Shown here one piece after another: positions 1 to 8,054 of a stretch of 64,000 bases of DNA. The DNA is from Paenibacillus sp. FJAT-26967. Lineage in GTDB: Bacteria; Bacillota; Bacilli; Paenibacillales; NBRC-103111. Location of the stretch: contig NZ_LMXH01000001.1 in the NCBI RefSeq assembly GCF_001541095.1, forward strand, positions 376,385-440,384, in the 5' to 3' direction. The position numbers and the translations under genes are program-made. A model generated the notes under the pieces. It had not been told where the DNA came from. It did not search any database and was given only the letters and a program-made list of their open reading frames with translations. Each line of letters opens with the position of its first letter. The first letter of the stretch is position 1.

Positions 1-180
1 GTGCCAGTAACCGACGATAACTTTTTTGTTTACAGGCAGAGAAGCCGCGGAAGCCCGGTTGGAGTTCAAACCCAAAGCCGGCAGAATCAGCGACAGCAGA
101 ATGGAAACGATCAAAAGCACACGAAGAACGATCTTCACCCGTGTTTTGGACGGTGAGGCTGGTCGCGTTTTGGAACTCAT
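1..180 (-). CDS. Secreted GH18-like chitinase, N-terminal fragment
   Basis: The reading frame starts at an ATG at 180 and runs off the left edge of the window, so only about 60 residues are visible. It begins with a Sec signal peptide: a basic N-terminus with several Lys/Arg, a hydrophobic core (LLIVSILLSLILPALGL) and a likely cleavage after an Ala-Ser-Ala stretch. The mature part opens with VNKKVIVGYWH, the first beta strand typical of glycoside hydrolase family 18 (K-x-V-x-GYW). A chitinase would be exported and would hydrolyse chitin for carbon. An AGGAGG site (complement of 191-196) decides the start; an upstream ATG at 185 hits a stop at once. A cre-like site and a long leader precede it. 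The family call rests on a short stretch, so other GH18 members such as spore-cortex or peptidoglycan glucosaminidases remain possible. Confidence 0.6.
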   Translation of the reverse strand, partial: MSSKTRPASPSKTRVKIVLRVLLIVSILLSLILPALGLNSNRASAASLPVNKKVIVGYWH

Positions 181-210
181 TACATGATTACCTCCTCAAT
201 AATAGTAAAA

Positions 211-224
211 TGATAGCGCTTCCA
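211..224 (-). promoter_or_regulatory. cre-like catabolite repression site before the chitinase gene
   Basis: On the minus strand the bases read TGGAAGCGCTATCA, which fits the loose CcpA consensus TGNAANCGNWNNCA at every fixed position. It lies about 30 bases before the start codon, inside the transcribed leader, where CcpA could act as a roadblock. Catabolite repression of chitinases is well known in Gram-positive bacteria; binding here is inferred. Confidence 0.5.
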
Positions 225-468
225 ATAATGGTAATTTAAAGCATTCCCAAGTACAAGAGTCTCTTCTTTGTCTGTCCGGCTTCGCCTGGACGTACAAGAG
301 CTGCTCTTGCGGGTATTCACCACCCTTCTTAAGGAAGAAGTCCTGTCGGGAAGCAAACACCTTAACGGATTACCATCGCAAGGCTTGTTCTCCGTACCAT
401 CCGGGTTTCCTTCCATTTAATTGTAAAAGTTATTCAATTTAAGTATCCGGTAAATAGAGCGCTAACAA
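225..468 (-). promoter_or_regulatory. Candidate promoter and long structured leader of the chitinase gene
   Basis: On the minus strand TTGTTA (463-468) and TACTTA (440-445) are 17 bases apart and could be a sigma-A promoter. About 250 bases of leader follow. The leader holds several inverted repeats: a perfect hairpin over 295-309 (CAAGAG stem), a stem formed by GTCC/GGAC at about 273-292, and GGGT/ACCC arms near 310-330. It has no credible coding gene. I do not recognise a known riboswitch class; it does not show the conserved bases of the c-di-GMP-I, c-di-GMP-II or T-box families. Confidence 0.35.
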
Positions 469-514
469 AAGGGATAAGATCAGACGATGAGGGAGAAGTT
501 TCTCTTGAAAACAG

Positions 515-557
515 CCTCCGGAGTCAGCATGCCGGGCCGGGCTTCTGACTCCGGAGG
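515..557 (-). terminator. Terminator of the chemotaxis receptor gene
   Basis: CCTCCGGAGTCAG (515-527) pairs perfectly with CTGACTCCGGAGG (545-557). On the minus strand it follows the stop of the receptor gene by 26 bases and is followed by a short T-rich tail. Confidence 0.65.
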
Positions 558-583
558 TCGATTTGATTCTATCTGGGGGAAAT

Positions 584-2311
584 TTAAGGGGTTTCCCGAA
601 TCTTGAATTTGCTGATTTCGGCGAAGAGCTGAGCAGCCAGCTCGTGGATATTGTCAGCCTGGGCGGAGAGACTCCGTATGGACGAATCGTTCTCTTCGGA
701 GGCTGTCGTCACTTCTTGCACGCCGGCGGATGTCTGCTCGGCGATCCCCGCTACGTGCCGGATATGCCGGGCAAGTCCGGCACTATTGGTGAGGGACTGA
801 CCAATGCGCCCGTTGACGAAGTAAATCTGCTTCGTCACAACGGACATCGATTCCTCGATGGCAGTGAAAGAACCGAGCGTGCGGCTCACGACAAGCTCCT
901 GCCCGCCGGCTAGATGCCCTGCTTCCGTCACGGCCGCCTGCAGCTCACTCATGCGCCTCTCAACCGAGGCGATGGTACCGGCGGCCCGGCGGGCCTCGTC
1001 ACTGGACTGCTGCGCGAGCAGGCGCACTTCCGAGGCGATGACCGCGAAGCCGCGGCCGTGCTCGCCTGCGGTTGCGGCCTCGATGGCGGCATTCAGCGCC
1101 AGCAGGTGGGTCTGTGACGCGATCTCGGTGATCGCGCCAAGGATCGCGCTCGTCTGCCGGGAGTCGGCGGCAAGCGAGGACATCGAGGCATGCACCTGCT
1201 CCAGGACACGCCTGGAATCTTCGCTGGCCCGCTGAAGCGAGGCAACGGACTCTGCCCCGCGTACCGTGGCCTCGGCCGCCTCTTGGCTTGCCTGATGCAT
1301 GACCGCCGCATATTCGGCGATCTCCCGCGTCTCCCCTTCGAGCAGGGTGACGGCACCCGAGGCATGCTCGGATTCCGCAGCCTGCTCGGCAGCGCCCTGC
1401 GCGATCACGGACATCGCTTGAACGATGTCCCTGTTAGCCGCAGCCGTGTCCGTCGATACGCGCCGGAAGACCTCGGATTGTCCGTTCAGAGTGGAGGCAA
1501 TGCGGCGCGTCTTCTCCAGCATGCCGCGCACCTCCGCGGTCATCCGGTCGAAGCTGCGGCTGAGCTGGCCCAGCTCATCGGGCGCGAGGCTTCCGATGGC
1601 ATGGCGCAGGTCGCCGGCGGCGATCCGCTCGACAGCTTCCTGGAGCTTGCGGATAGGAAGCAGATAAGAGCGGATGATGAGAAGGGCCGTAGCGGAAGCG
1701 ATCAGCAGTGCCACCAAGGCTGCTGCGGCTGTAATCCGTATCGTCTGGCGGATGACCGCCGCCGATTCATCTACAGCAGTCTGCGCTTCTTGGGAATAAG
1801 CACTGTAGAACTGGTCCACATGCGAGAAGATGATCTGCCTGAGCTTCTGTCCCTCACCATAGAAGTGAATCATGCTAAGCTCCAGTTCCCTGGGGCTTAC
1901 AGATTTTTCCTGAATAAGCTTGGCAGCCAAATCAAAATTTGTAAGATAGTCCGAAGAAGCTACAATAAGCTCGCTGCGCCACTCTATCTGTTCTTTACGG
2001 CTTTCGGCAGCAGCCACCTGCTCCAGCAGACGGTTGTAGGCGGCCCGTATCTCTTGATACCGCTGTATATAAGCAGGGTCCTTGGAGAGCTGGAGCCCGG
2101 AAGCGATTATACTTAGTTCCTGAGCGGTCTCTTTGAGCTCCAGGGCTGCCGTTTTCTTGGCGATCCGGTCATTCTGCAAAGAAATTTTAGTCTGAATCTC
2201 GCGGATTTGATGAACTTGAAAAGCTGCCAGGATGACAAACAGCAGGATCAGTACAGTAAAAGCTGTAATTAATTTTTGTTTCATGGTTCTTAAATAGAAG
2301 TAATTCCGCAT
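584..2311 (-). CDS. Methyl-accepting chemotaxis protein
   Basis: A 575-residue transmembrane receptor that would pass an external signal to CheA/CheW. A first membrane helix near residues 13-33 ([19 protein letters not shown]) is followed by an extracellular helical region of about 150 residues rich in Glu, Gln and Arg, like a four-helix-bundle sensor. A second helix lies near residue 195-215, then a HAMP domain, then the cytoplasmic coiled-coil with the signalling hairpin ([18 protein letters not shown], then [12 protein letters not shown]). The usual [18 protein letters not shown] is slightly altered (His for Asn, Thr for Arg). The start is the ATG at 2311 because GGAGG (complement of 2318-2322) lies six bases before it; an in-frame ATG at 2347 has no such site. 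The gene stands alone, so the ligand cannot be read from context. Confidence 0.93.
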   Translation of the reverse strand: MRNYFYLRTMKQKLITAFTVLILLFVILAAFQVHQIREIQTKISLQNDRIAKKTAALELKETAQELSIIASGLQLSKDPAYIQRYQEIRAAYNRLLEQVAAAESRKEQIEWRSELIVASSDYLTNFDLAAKLIQEKSVSPRELELSMIHFYGEGQKLRQIIFSHVDQFYSAYSQEAQTAVDESAAVIRQTIRITAAAALVALLIASATALLIIRSYLLPIRKLQEAVERIAAGDLRHAIGSLAPDELGQLSRSFDRMTAEVRGMLEKTRRIASTLNGQSEVFRRVSTDTAAANRDIVQAMSVIAQGAAEQAAESEHASGAVTLLEGETREIAEYAAVMHQASQEAAEATVRGAESVASLQRASEDSRRVLEQVHASMSSLAADSRQTSAILGAITEIASQTHLLALNAAIEAATAGEHGRGFAVIASEVRLLAQQSSDEARRAAGTIASVERRMSELQAAVTEAGHLAGGQELVVSRTLGSFTAIEESMSVVTKQIYFVNGRIGQSLTNSAGLARHIRHVAGIAEQTSAGVQEVTTASEENDSSIRSLSAQADNIHELAAQLFAEISKFKIRETP

Positions 2312-2469
2312 GTTCATCCTCCGATAGTCAATTGTTGAGAGATCCAATATCCATATATAGGTATTTGGTCCCCTTCAATATATGACTTTCGTATTAGAGA
2401 GAATGATGAATTGTGTAAAGGGAGGGTAAAATAGCACGCGAAACGAGTTTTGCAGCTAGCGATGAAAGT

Positions 2470-2528
2470 TTTACATGAATTTAACGTAGAGAGGAATCGG
2501 AGTTTACATTCGCTTGTTACGATAGTCT
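2470..2528 (+). promoter_or_regulatory. Pho-box promoter of pstS
   Basis: Four TT(T/A)ACA-like hexamers lie in phase: TTTACA at 2470, TTAACG at 2481, TTTACA at 2503 and TTGTTA at 2514. The spacings are 11, 22 and 11 bases, the period on which Bacillus PhoP dimers bind. A TAGTCT at about 2523-2528 could serve as the -10. This predicts induction by phosphate starvation through PhoP-PhoR. Confidence 0.7.
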
Positions 2529-2576
2529 AAGAAACACAAAACAAAGAAAGATCACGTAAAGGAGGACATGTATAAC

Positions 2577-3467
2577 ATGTTCAAGTTCATGCCGAAAAAA
2601 GGTTTATCACTCGCACTCGTTGCCATGCTTAGCTTAGGGGTTCTTGCAGGCTGCGGTAAAACAGACGGAGAAACGAATAACTCGGCCAACGGCGGTAAGA
2701 GCGGCGGCGAAACCACTGAAATATCAGGTACGGTAACGGCTTCCGGCTCCAGCGCTATGCTTCCTCTCGTGAAAGAAGCGGCCAAAATGTTCATGGATAA
2801 ACATGCTAAAGTCACCATTAACCCGACTGCAGGCGGTTCAGGTAAAGGCTTGAAAGACGTAGCCGACGGCATTTCGAATATCGGTAACTCGGATGTGGCT
2901 GCAGGCGACGAGTACAAAGACAAGAACCTGAAAGAGCATGTCGTAGCGATAGCTCCTTTTGCACTGATTACAAATCCCGATGTAGGCATTGAGAACCTGA
3001 CGAAGCAGCAGGCTGCCGACATCTTTACGGGCAAAGTTACGAACTGGAAGGAAGTTGGCGGCAAGGATGCTAAAATCGTCGTGATCCATCGTCCTGACAG
3101 CTCCGGTTCACGCAAATTAGTGAAAGAAATCGTTCTCGATAACACAGAGTTTACTAAAGAAGGCGTTGTTCAGGAAAGTACGGGCGCGGTTAAGACTGCT
3201 GTCGGCACCCAATCGGGTTCCATCGGTTACATCGACACCCCTTATCTCGATGACACCGTCAAAGCAGTGAAGTTCGACAATGTCGCCTTCTCCAAAGAAA
3301 CCATCAAGAATGGTACTTATAAGCTGTACGGTACGGAGCGTATGTACACCAAAGGCGAGCCTACGGGCGCGACTAAAGCTTTTATCGATTTTGTAATGAG
3401 CCCGGAATTCCAGGGTAAGAAAGTGGAAGAACTGAAATTCCTTCCAGCTGATCTTCTGAAAAAATAA
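2577..3467 (+). CDS. pstS: Phosphate ABC transporter substrate-binding lipoprotein
   Basis: Binds inorganic phosphate outside the membrane and delivers it to PstCA. The N-terminus is a lipoprotein signal with lipobox LAGC, followed by a Gly/Asn/Ser-rich linker. The mature domain shows PstS signatures: TASGSSAM near the start and TAGGSGKGL, SNIGNSDV, VIHRPDSSGSR further on, which form the phosphate pocket. Length (about 296 residues) fits the family. Two ATGs compete: one at 2568 is only two bases from GGAGG (2561-2565), while that at 2577 is 11 bases away; I prefer 2577. The gene is headed by a Pho box and closed by its own terminator, so it can be expressed at a higher level than the membrane genes that follow. 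Confidence 0.95.
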   Translation: MFKFMPKKGLSLALVAMLSLGVLAGCGKTDGETNNSANGGKSGGETTEISGTVTASGSSAMLPLVKEAAKMFMDKHAKVTINPTAGGSGKGLKDVADGISNIGNSDVAAGDEYKDKNLKEHVVAIAPFALITNPDVGIENLTKQQAADIFTGKVTNWKEVGGKDAKIVVIHRPDSSGSRKLVKEIVLDNTEFTKEGVVQESTGAVKTAVGTQSGSIGYIDTPYLDDTVKAVKFDNVAFSKETIKNGTYKLYGTERMYTKGEPTGATKAFIDFVMSPEFQGKKVEELKFLPADLLKK

Positions 3468-3485
3468 TGATTACGCCCTTCCCCG

Positions 3486-3525
3486 GATGTCCTGAAGCTT
3501 AGTAAACTTCGGGGCATCTTTTTTT
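3486..3525 (+). terminator. Terminator after pstS
   Basis: GATGTCCTGAAG pairs with CTTCGGGGCATC through G-T and G-C pairs, with a nine-base loop, followed by seven or more T. It separates pstS from the rest of the phosphate genes. Confidence 0.8.
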
Positions 3526-3535
3526 GTGCGGAAGT

Positions 3536-3589
3536 TTTACATTGCCTTTACAAAAGCTTAATGCCGTATTTACAAATGAAGCCTATCAT
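3536..3589 (+). promoter_or_regulatory. Pho-box promoter of pstCAB-phoU
   Basis: Four hexamers follow each other at exact 11-base steps: TTTACA (3536), TTTACA (3547), TTAATG (3558), TTTACA (3569). A TATCAT at 3584-3589 fits a -10. This is a near-ideal PhoP site and gives the permease genes their own phosphate-responsive start in addition to any read-through from pstS. Confidence 0.75.
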
Positions 3590-3658
3590 AAAAGAGAACG
3601 TGCTAGTACTTTGTACTCACCCGCCAGAATACGCAAATGATTGAAGGGGGCTTCCCGC

Positions 3659-4606
3659 TTGGATACTTACCCGCAGCAAACAGCGGCTACACAGGAGCAG
3701 AAGCACAGCGGCTCAGGTCCGCCAAAGCCATCACGCTGGATGAAGCTGCAAAAACGCCAGGATGGCTTGATGAGATTTCTATTCATCGGCAGCGCCGTGC
3801 TCGTTTCGATTGTCATATTTTCGATCATCATGTTCGTCGGTATTCAGGGGCTGCGCACTTTTAGCGGCGTCAGTCCTATGGAATTCTTCTTTTCCACCGA
3901 CTGGACGCCGAGTGAGAACAAATTCGGAGCGTTTCCGTTTCTGTTCAGCACACTTCTGCTGACACTGCTGGCCATTGTGCTTTCCGTGCCGCTCGCAGTT
4001 GCCGGAGCCGTCTTTATGGCCAAAATCGCGCCGAAATGGATGCGCGAGATCATGCGTCCTGCAACGGACCTGTTCGTGGGCATCCCTTCCGTCGTATACG
4101 GCCTAATCGGCCTTACGGTTATCGTTCCGTTTATCGGCAAGCTGGTCGGTGGAACCGGCTACGGAATTCTGCCTGCCGGTATCATCCTGGCGATCATGAT
4201 TCTGCCGACCATTCTCTCCATCTCGGAGGATGCTATCCGCGCCCTGCCGCCAAGGCTGGAGGAAGCATCGCTGGCTCTGGGGGCAACACGCTGGCAGACG
4301 ATCTGGCGGGTGCTGCTTCCGGCCGCAAGACCCGGCATTCTTACCGGGGTCGTGCTTGGAATCGGCCGGGCAATCGGAGAAACTATGGCCGTCTTTATGG
4401 TCATCGGCAACTCGCCGCAAATGCCCAAATCCCTGATAGATTCGACAACCGTGCTGACGACTGCCATTGTCAAAGATATGGGCAATACAAGTTATGGAAC
4501 CACGTGGAACAATGCCCTTTATATGATGGCCTTTGTCCTGCTCATCATTTCGATGCTCTTGATCGTGATTATCCGTGTCGTGTCCAGAAGGAGTGAAGTG
4601 AAATGA
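3659..4606 (+). CDS. pstC: Phosphate ABC transporter permease PstC
   Basis: One of two membrane subunits of the high-affinity phosphate importer. After about 35 polar residues come six hydrophobic segments. The cytoplasmic EAA loop that docks on PstB is visible (EEASLALGATRWQTIWRVLL), as is the TRAIGET-like IGRAIGETMAVFMV segment seen in PstC/PstA. I place the start at the TTG at 3659, giving 315 residues, because AAGGGGG (3644-3650) lies eight bases before it. An upstream TTG at 3641 would overlap the ribosome site. The last four bases overlap pstA (ATGA), a sign of translational coupling. Confidence 0.95.
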   Translation: MDTYPQQTAATQEQKHSGSGPPKPSRWMKLQKRQDGLMRFLFIGSAVLVSIVIFSIIMFVGIQGLRTFSGVSPMEFFFSTDWTPSENKFGAFPFLFSTLLLTLLAIVLSVPLAVAGAVFMAKIAPKWMREIMRPATDLFVGIPSVVYGLIGLTVIVPFIGKLVGGTGYGILPAGIILAIMILPTILSISEDAIRALPPRLEEASLALGATRWQTIWRVLLPAARPGILTGVVLGIGRAIGETMAVFMVIGNSPQMPKSLIDSTTVLTTAIVKDMGNTSYGTTWNNALYMMAFVLLIISMLLIVIIRVVSRRSEVK

Positions 4607-5460
4607 ACAGTAAAACGACCGACCGTCTGGCGACGATTTTTTTCTGGATCACAGGAATCTTCATTCTGCTTATCCTGGCATGGTTTCTGATCCGGATTCT
4701 GGGAGCCGGGCTGCCGCATCTCAGCTGGGATTTCATAACCGGAGATCCCGAGGATATTGTGGCCGGAGGCGGGGTTGGCCCGCAGCTCTTCAATTCCTTC
4801 TATATTTTATTCCTGTCGCTATTATTTTCACTTCCAATCGGTCTGGGAGCCGGTATTTATCTCGCTGTTTACGCCAAGAAATCACGCTTTACAGAATTGG
4901 TCCGGATGTCGGTCGAAACCTTATCCTCCGTTCCGTCGATCGTGTTCGGTCTGTTCGGCTTTCTGTTATTTGTTGATTTGATGAATTTTAAAATTTCCAT
5001 TCTGAGCGGTTCCCTTGCCCTGGCGCTTCTGAATTTGCCTGTTCTGGTCCGTGTGACGGAAGAATCGATCCGTACGGTGCCGGAATCCTACTGGGAAGCG
5101 AGTCTGGCTCTGGGCTCTACGAAATGGCAGGCGATTCGTAAAATCTTGATTCCGTCTGCACTCCCGTCTCTCATAACCGGTATTACACTCGTCGCCGGCC
5201 GCGCGCTCGGCGAGTCCGCCATTCTGATCTACACTTCGGGCTTGTCCGTGTCGAGGCATACGCCTGACTTTAACCCGATGGCGATGGGGGAGACGCTCTC
5301 CACTCACTTGTGGTACATCCAGGCCGAAGCGATCGTACCGGATGCGAAGCAGATCGCGGAGGGAAGCGCCGCGCTGCTGCTTATCGTTGTCTTGATCTTT
5401 AATCTGCTTATCGGCATACCGAGCCGTATTATCCAAAAAAGACTAACGGGGGGAAAATAA
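4603..5460 (+). CDS. pstA: Phosphate ABC transporter permease PstA
   Basis: Second membrane subunit, 285 residues with six hydrophobic segments. Family marks include the EAA loop (YWEASLALGSTKWQAIRKILI) and GRALGESAILIYTSG. The ATG lies inside the end of pstC. A Gly-rich GGGVGPQLFNSFYILFL stretch near residue 55 matches the PstA consensus. The downstream gene pstB begins three bases after the stop, so the operon order is C-A-B-U. Confidence 0.95.
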   Translation: MNSKTTDRLATIFFWITGIFILLILAWFLIRILGAGLPHLSWDFITGDPEDIVAGGGVGPQLFNSFYILFLSLLFSLPIGLGAGIYLAVYAKKSRFTELVRMSVETLSSVPSIVFGLFGFLLFVDLMNFKISILSGSLALALLNLPVLVRVTEESIRTVPESYWEASLALGSTKWQAIRKILIPSALPSLITGITLVAGRALGESAILIYTSGLSVSRHTPDFNPMAMGETLSTHLWYIQAEAIVPDAKQIAEGSAALLLIVVLIFNLLIGIPSRIIQKRLTGGK

Positions 5461-5463
5461 ACG

Positions 5464-6246
5464 ATGGCTGCTCCTGCGATGAATATTCAGACCGACACGA
5501 AAATACAAGTAGAAGGACTGGACTTGTTTTATGGTGAAAACCAGGCCCTGCACAGCATAGATCTAAACATCGCGCCTAATTCCGTGACGGCACTGATCGG
5601 ACCTTCAGGCTGCGGCAAATCCACCTTCCTGCGCACGCTTAACCGGATGAACGACCTGATCGACAGTGTGCGCATTAACGGAAGCATCCTGGTGGACGGG
5701 ATCAACATTTATTCGCCCGACAGCGACATCGTATCCTTGCGCAAACGAGTCGGCATGGTGTTCCAGCGTCCGAATCCGTTCCCGATGAGCATTTACGATA
5801 ATATCGCCTATGGCCCCCGTATTCACGGGCAGAAGAACCGGGCCGTACTGGATGAGATTGTCGAGCGCAGTCTTCGGCAGGCAGCCTTGTGGGATGAGGT
5901 CAAAGACCGCTTGAAGAAATCGGCGCTCGGTCTGTCGGGAGGCCAGCAGCAGCGTCTTTGTATTGCGAGGCTGCTTGCTGTCGAACCGGAAGTGCTGCTG
6001 ATGGATGAGCCCACCTCTGCGCTTGATCCGATCTCTACTTTGAAAGTCGAGGAACTGACGCAGACGCTCAAAGAGAAATACACCATCATTATCGTGACGC
6101 ACAATATGCAGCAGGCGGCGCGTATATCGGACCGCACTTCGTTCTTCCTGAATGGAATACTCGTAGAGACCGATCAAACCGACAAGATTTTCACAAACCC
6201 GAACGATCAGCGCACCGAAGATTACATCACAGGCCGATTCGGATAA
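5464..6246 (+). CDS. pstB: Phosphate ABC transporter ATP-binding protein
   Basis: ATPase that drives phosphate uptake, 260 residues. Walker A is GPSGCGKST, the ABC signature is LSGGQQQR, Walker B is [11 protein letters not shown] and the switch His is in [13 protein letters not shown]. The NRMNDLI sequence after Walker A and the C-terminal [18 protein letters not shown] are typical of PstB rather than other ABC ATPases. A GGGGGAAAA ribosome site lies partly within the pstA end. Confidence 0.97.
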   Translation: MAAPAMNIQTDTKIQVEGLDLFYGENQALHSIDLNIAPNSVTALIGPSGCGKSTFLRTLNRMNDLIDSVRINGSILVDGINIYSPDSDIVSLRKRVGMVFQRPNPFPMSIYDNIAYGPRIHGQKNRAVLDEIVERSLRQAALWDEVKDRLKKSALGLSGGQQQRLCIARLLAVEPEVLLMDEPTSALDPISTLKVEELTQTLKEKYTIIIVTHNMQQAARISDRTSFFLNGILVETDQTDKIFTNPNDQRTEDYITGRFG

Positions 6247-6268
6247 TCACAAGGGGGCCCTTAACCGG

Positions 6269-6928
6269 ATGAATAATCGTACGAACTTTCAGCAATCTAT
6301 TGAAGACCTGCAGAATGAACTGCTTGATCTGGGCTCGATGGTCGAGAATTCCATCCATCAGGCGGTTGACGCCCTAAAGCGTATTGATACCGATCTTGCC
6401 CGGCGGACAGTGGAAGATGACGATGCGATTGACGAGCTGACCTTGCGTATAGAAGAAATGTGCCTGCGTCTTATCGCCTTGCAGCAGCCGATGGCCGGAG
6501 ACCTGCGCATCATCGGAACGGCGCTCAGTATTGCGACGGACTTGGAGCGGATTGCGGATCATGCGGTAGACATTGCGAAAATTACAATCCGGCTGTCTGG
6601 AGAAACGCTTGTTAAAGAATTGATCGACATTCCGAAGATGGCGGAGATCTCCAAAGAAATGCTGCGTGAGAGCCTGGTGGCATACACAAACCGGAATGTG
6701 CATATGGCTACTTCTTTAGCCGAAAGAGATGATGAGGTGGACAAAATTTTCAGCCGGATTATGCAGGATGTGATCGGGATGATGAATGCAGACTTCACCC
6801 GCAACCGGCAGCTTACCCATCTGATTATGGTGGCCCATTACCTGGAGCGGGTTGCAGACCATGTGACCAACATCGGGGAAAGTGTCATTTATATGGTGAC
6901 CGGCAAAAGAAAAGATTTGAACATCTAG
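6269..6928 (+). CDS. phoU: Phosphate signalling complex protein PhoU
   Basis: A 219-residue all-helical cytoplasmic protein that links PstSCAB activity to the PhoR kinase and tempers phosphate uptake. Two repeats of a three-helix bundle are visible, each with the metal-binding pattern seen in PhoU (ATDLERIADHAVDIAKI near residue 90 and AHYLERVADHVTNIGES near residue 190). An AAGGGGG site precedes the ATG. It closes the pst operon. No phoPR genes are in the window. Confidence 0.95.
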   Translation: MNNRTNFQQSIEDLQNELLDLGSMVENSIHQAVDALKRIDTDLARRTVEDDDAIDELTLRIEEMCLRLIALQQPMAGDLRIIGTALSIATDLERIADHAVDIAKITIRLSGETLVKELIDIPKMAEISKEMLRESLVAYTNRNVHMATSLAERDDEVDKIFSRIMQDVIGMMNADFTRNRQLTHLIMVAHYLERVADHVTNIGESVIYMVTGKRKDLNI

Positions 6929-6945
6929 CAGTGTTATATGAAGAG

Positions 6946-6981
6946 AAGCGGTTTGCCGGAATGAGCGGTGAACCGCTTTTT
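6946..6981 (+). terminator. Terminator of the pst operon
   Basis: AAGCGGTT (6946-6953) pairs with AACCGCTT (6971-6978), followed by a T run. It comes 18 bases after the phoU stop. Confidence 0.75.
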
Positions 6982-7066
6982 GTTGCCGGCTCTTGTATGG
7001 GCAGGAGGATACACGGGGAGCAAGTCGATGAAGGACCTATTACAGGGGCCTTTTTTTCATGTAATG

Positions 7067-7088
7067 AAAAAACCGCCCTAAGGGGCGG
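7067..7088 (-). terminator. Terminator of the HAD-family gene
   Basis: Read on the minus strand, CCGCCCC and GGGCGG arms with a three-base loop are followed by six T. It closes the convergent gene on that strand. Confidence 0.75.
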
Positions 7089-7092
7089 CTGG

Positions 7093-7842
7093 CTACAAGA
7101 CTTGAACCAGCTGTTTGACAGATCGGATGATAACGACCTTCTGGCGGCCGATCCGGCGCTGTGACAGCTTTTTCAGATGGGGAGGATAAATCCAGACGGC
7201 ATCCAGGCCGCACCGTGTCGAGCCGATAATGTCGTTCTTCCAGGAGTTGCCTACCATGACGCCTTGACTCGGATTAATGCCGGTTTCCTTCAGTGCCGTA
7301 CGGTATAAGCCGGGATGAGGTTTGCGCGGACCATTCTGGACCGAGCTAAAGCGGCGGTTTTCAGGGAAAAATGAGGATAGCCTAAGACGGGTAAGATCCC
7401 GTTCCAATCTCTTGCGGCTGCCGTTGCTGATGATCGCAAGCTGATATCTCTCGCCCAAAGCTGCTAGAGTCTCTTCAACGCCCGGGAACAAGCGGACATA
7501 GCTGCCTTCTGTTTCCTCTACCTGTTCAAAGAAGATCCGGGCAAAAGCCTCATTGACAGGAAGCGGGTAAGTTTCCAGCGCTTTCTCCAGGCAGGCGGTG
7601 CGCATTTCTTCACTGGGCCGCTGATTGCGGGGTCTCAGTTTGCGCAGCTTCTGCCACTCCTGCTTGTAGATCTGCAAAGCATCATCCGCTGTCAAGAGGC
7701 CGGCGTCCTGTTCCCACCTTCCCGTGTATTCCCCAAGCACTTCCGCGAATGCGGAATCAAAACATTGCCTGCGGTCCACCAGTGTATTATTCATATCGAA
7801 GAAAATGATTTTCTTGGGAGCCGGGAAAAAAAAGGGACTCAT
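7093..7842 (-). CDS. HAD-superfamily hydrolase with altered motif I
   Basis: A 249-residue protein of the haloacid dehalogenase fold. Motif I reads FFDMNNTLVD near residues 14-23: the nucleophile Asp16 is there, but the acid/base Asp two residues later is Asn18. Motif II is the Ser/Thr in LAIISNGS, motif III a Lys in the NGPRKPHPG region, and motif IV GVMVGNSWKNDIIGS. The helical cap (residues about 25-110) is of the C1 type, as in phosphoglycolate or YjjG-like phosphatases. Loss of the second Asp suggests weak or altered phosphatase activity, or a dehalogenase or phosphonatase-like chemistry. AAAGGAGG (complement of about 7850-7857) fixes the start. It faces phoU convergently and lies back to back with polA. 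Confidence 0.85.
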   Translation of the reverse strand: MSPFFFPAPKKIIFFDMNNTLVDRRQCFDSAFAEVLGEYTGRWEQDAGLLTADDALQIYKQEWQKLRKLRPRNQRPSEEMRTACLEKALETYPLPVNEAFARIFFEQVEETEGSYVRLFPGVEETLAALGERYQLAIISNGSRKRLERDLTRLRLSSFFPENRRFSSVQNGPRKPHPGLYRTALKETGINPSQGVMVGNSWKNDIIGSTRCGLDAVWIYPPHLKKLSQRRIGRQKVVIIRSVKQLVQVL

Positions 7843-7995
7843 TTGCAGTCCTCCTTTCCTGCTGAGCCGGAACTTGAAGCAGCCAAAAAGACGGATTGCC
7901 GGCTTTATAACGTATTAACAGTCTATGTGCCTGAGTCAGAGAACATCACCCCGGACAGAGCGCCATCGGCGCAAAAATTACCGGGTTGAAACTTT

Positions 7996-8023
7996 TTCAT
8001 ATTCGTCCTGGCTGTGCTATCAT
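7996..8023 (+). promoter_or_regulatory. Possible polA promoter
   Basis: TTCATA (7996-8001) and TATCAT (8018-8023) are 16 bases apart, about 30 bases before the GTG start. The -35 match is weak. Confidence 0.35.
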
Positions 8024-8054
8024 GAACGTATATGTCCAAAATCGGGGTGTAAGT

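Noticed and set aside
300-345. T-box-like AGGGTGGT in the same leader
   Set aside because: The conserved antiterminator continuation (ACCGCG) and the specifier loop are absent, and a chitinase is not a T-box target.
180-416. 78-residue open frame on the minus strand in the chitinase leader
   Set aside because: No fold or family, no good ribosome site, rich in hairpins; better read as leader RNA.
1190-2116. 308-residue open frame on the plus strand
   Set aside because: It is the antisense shadow of the chemotaxis receptor gene; no motif and no ribosome site.
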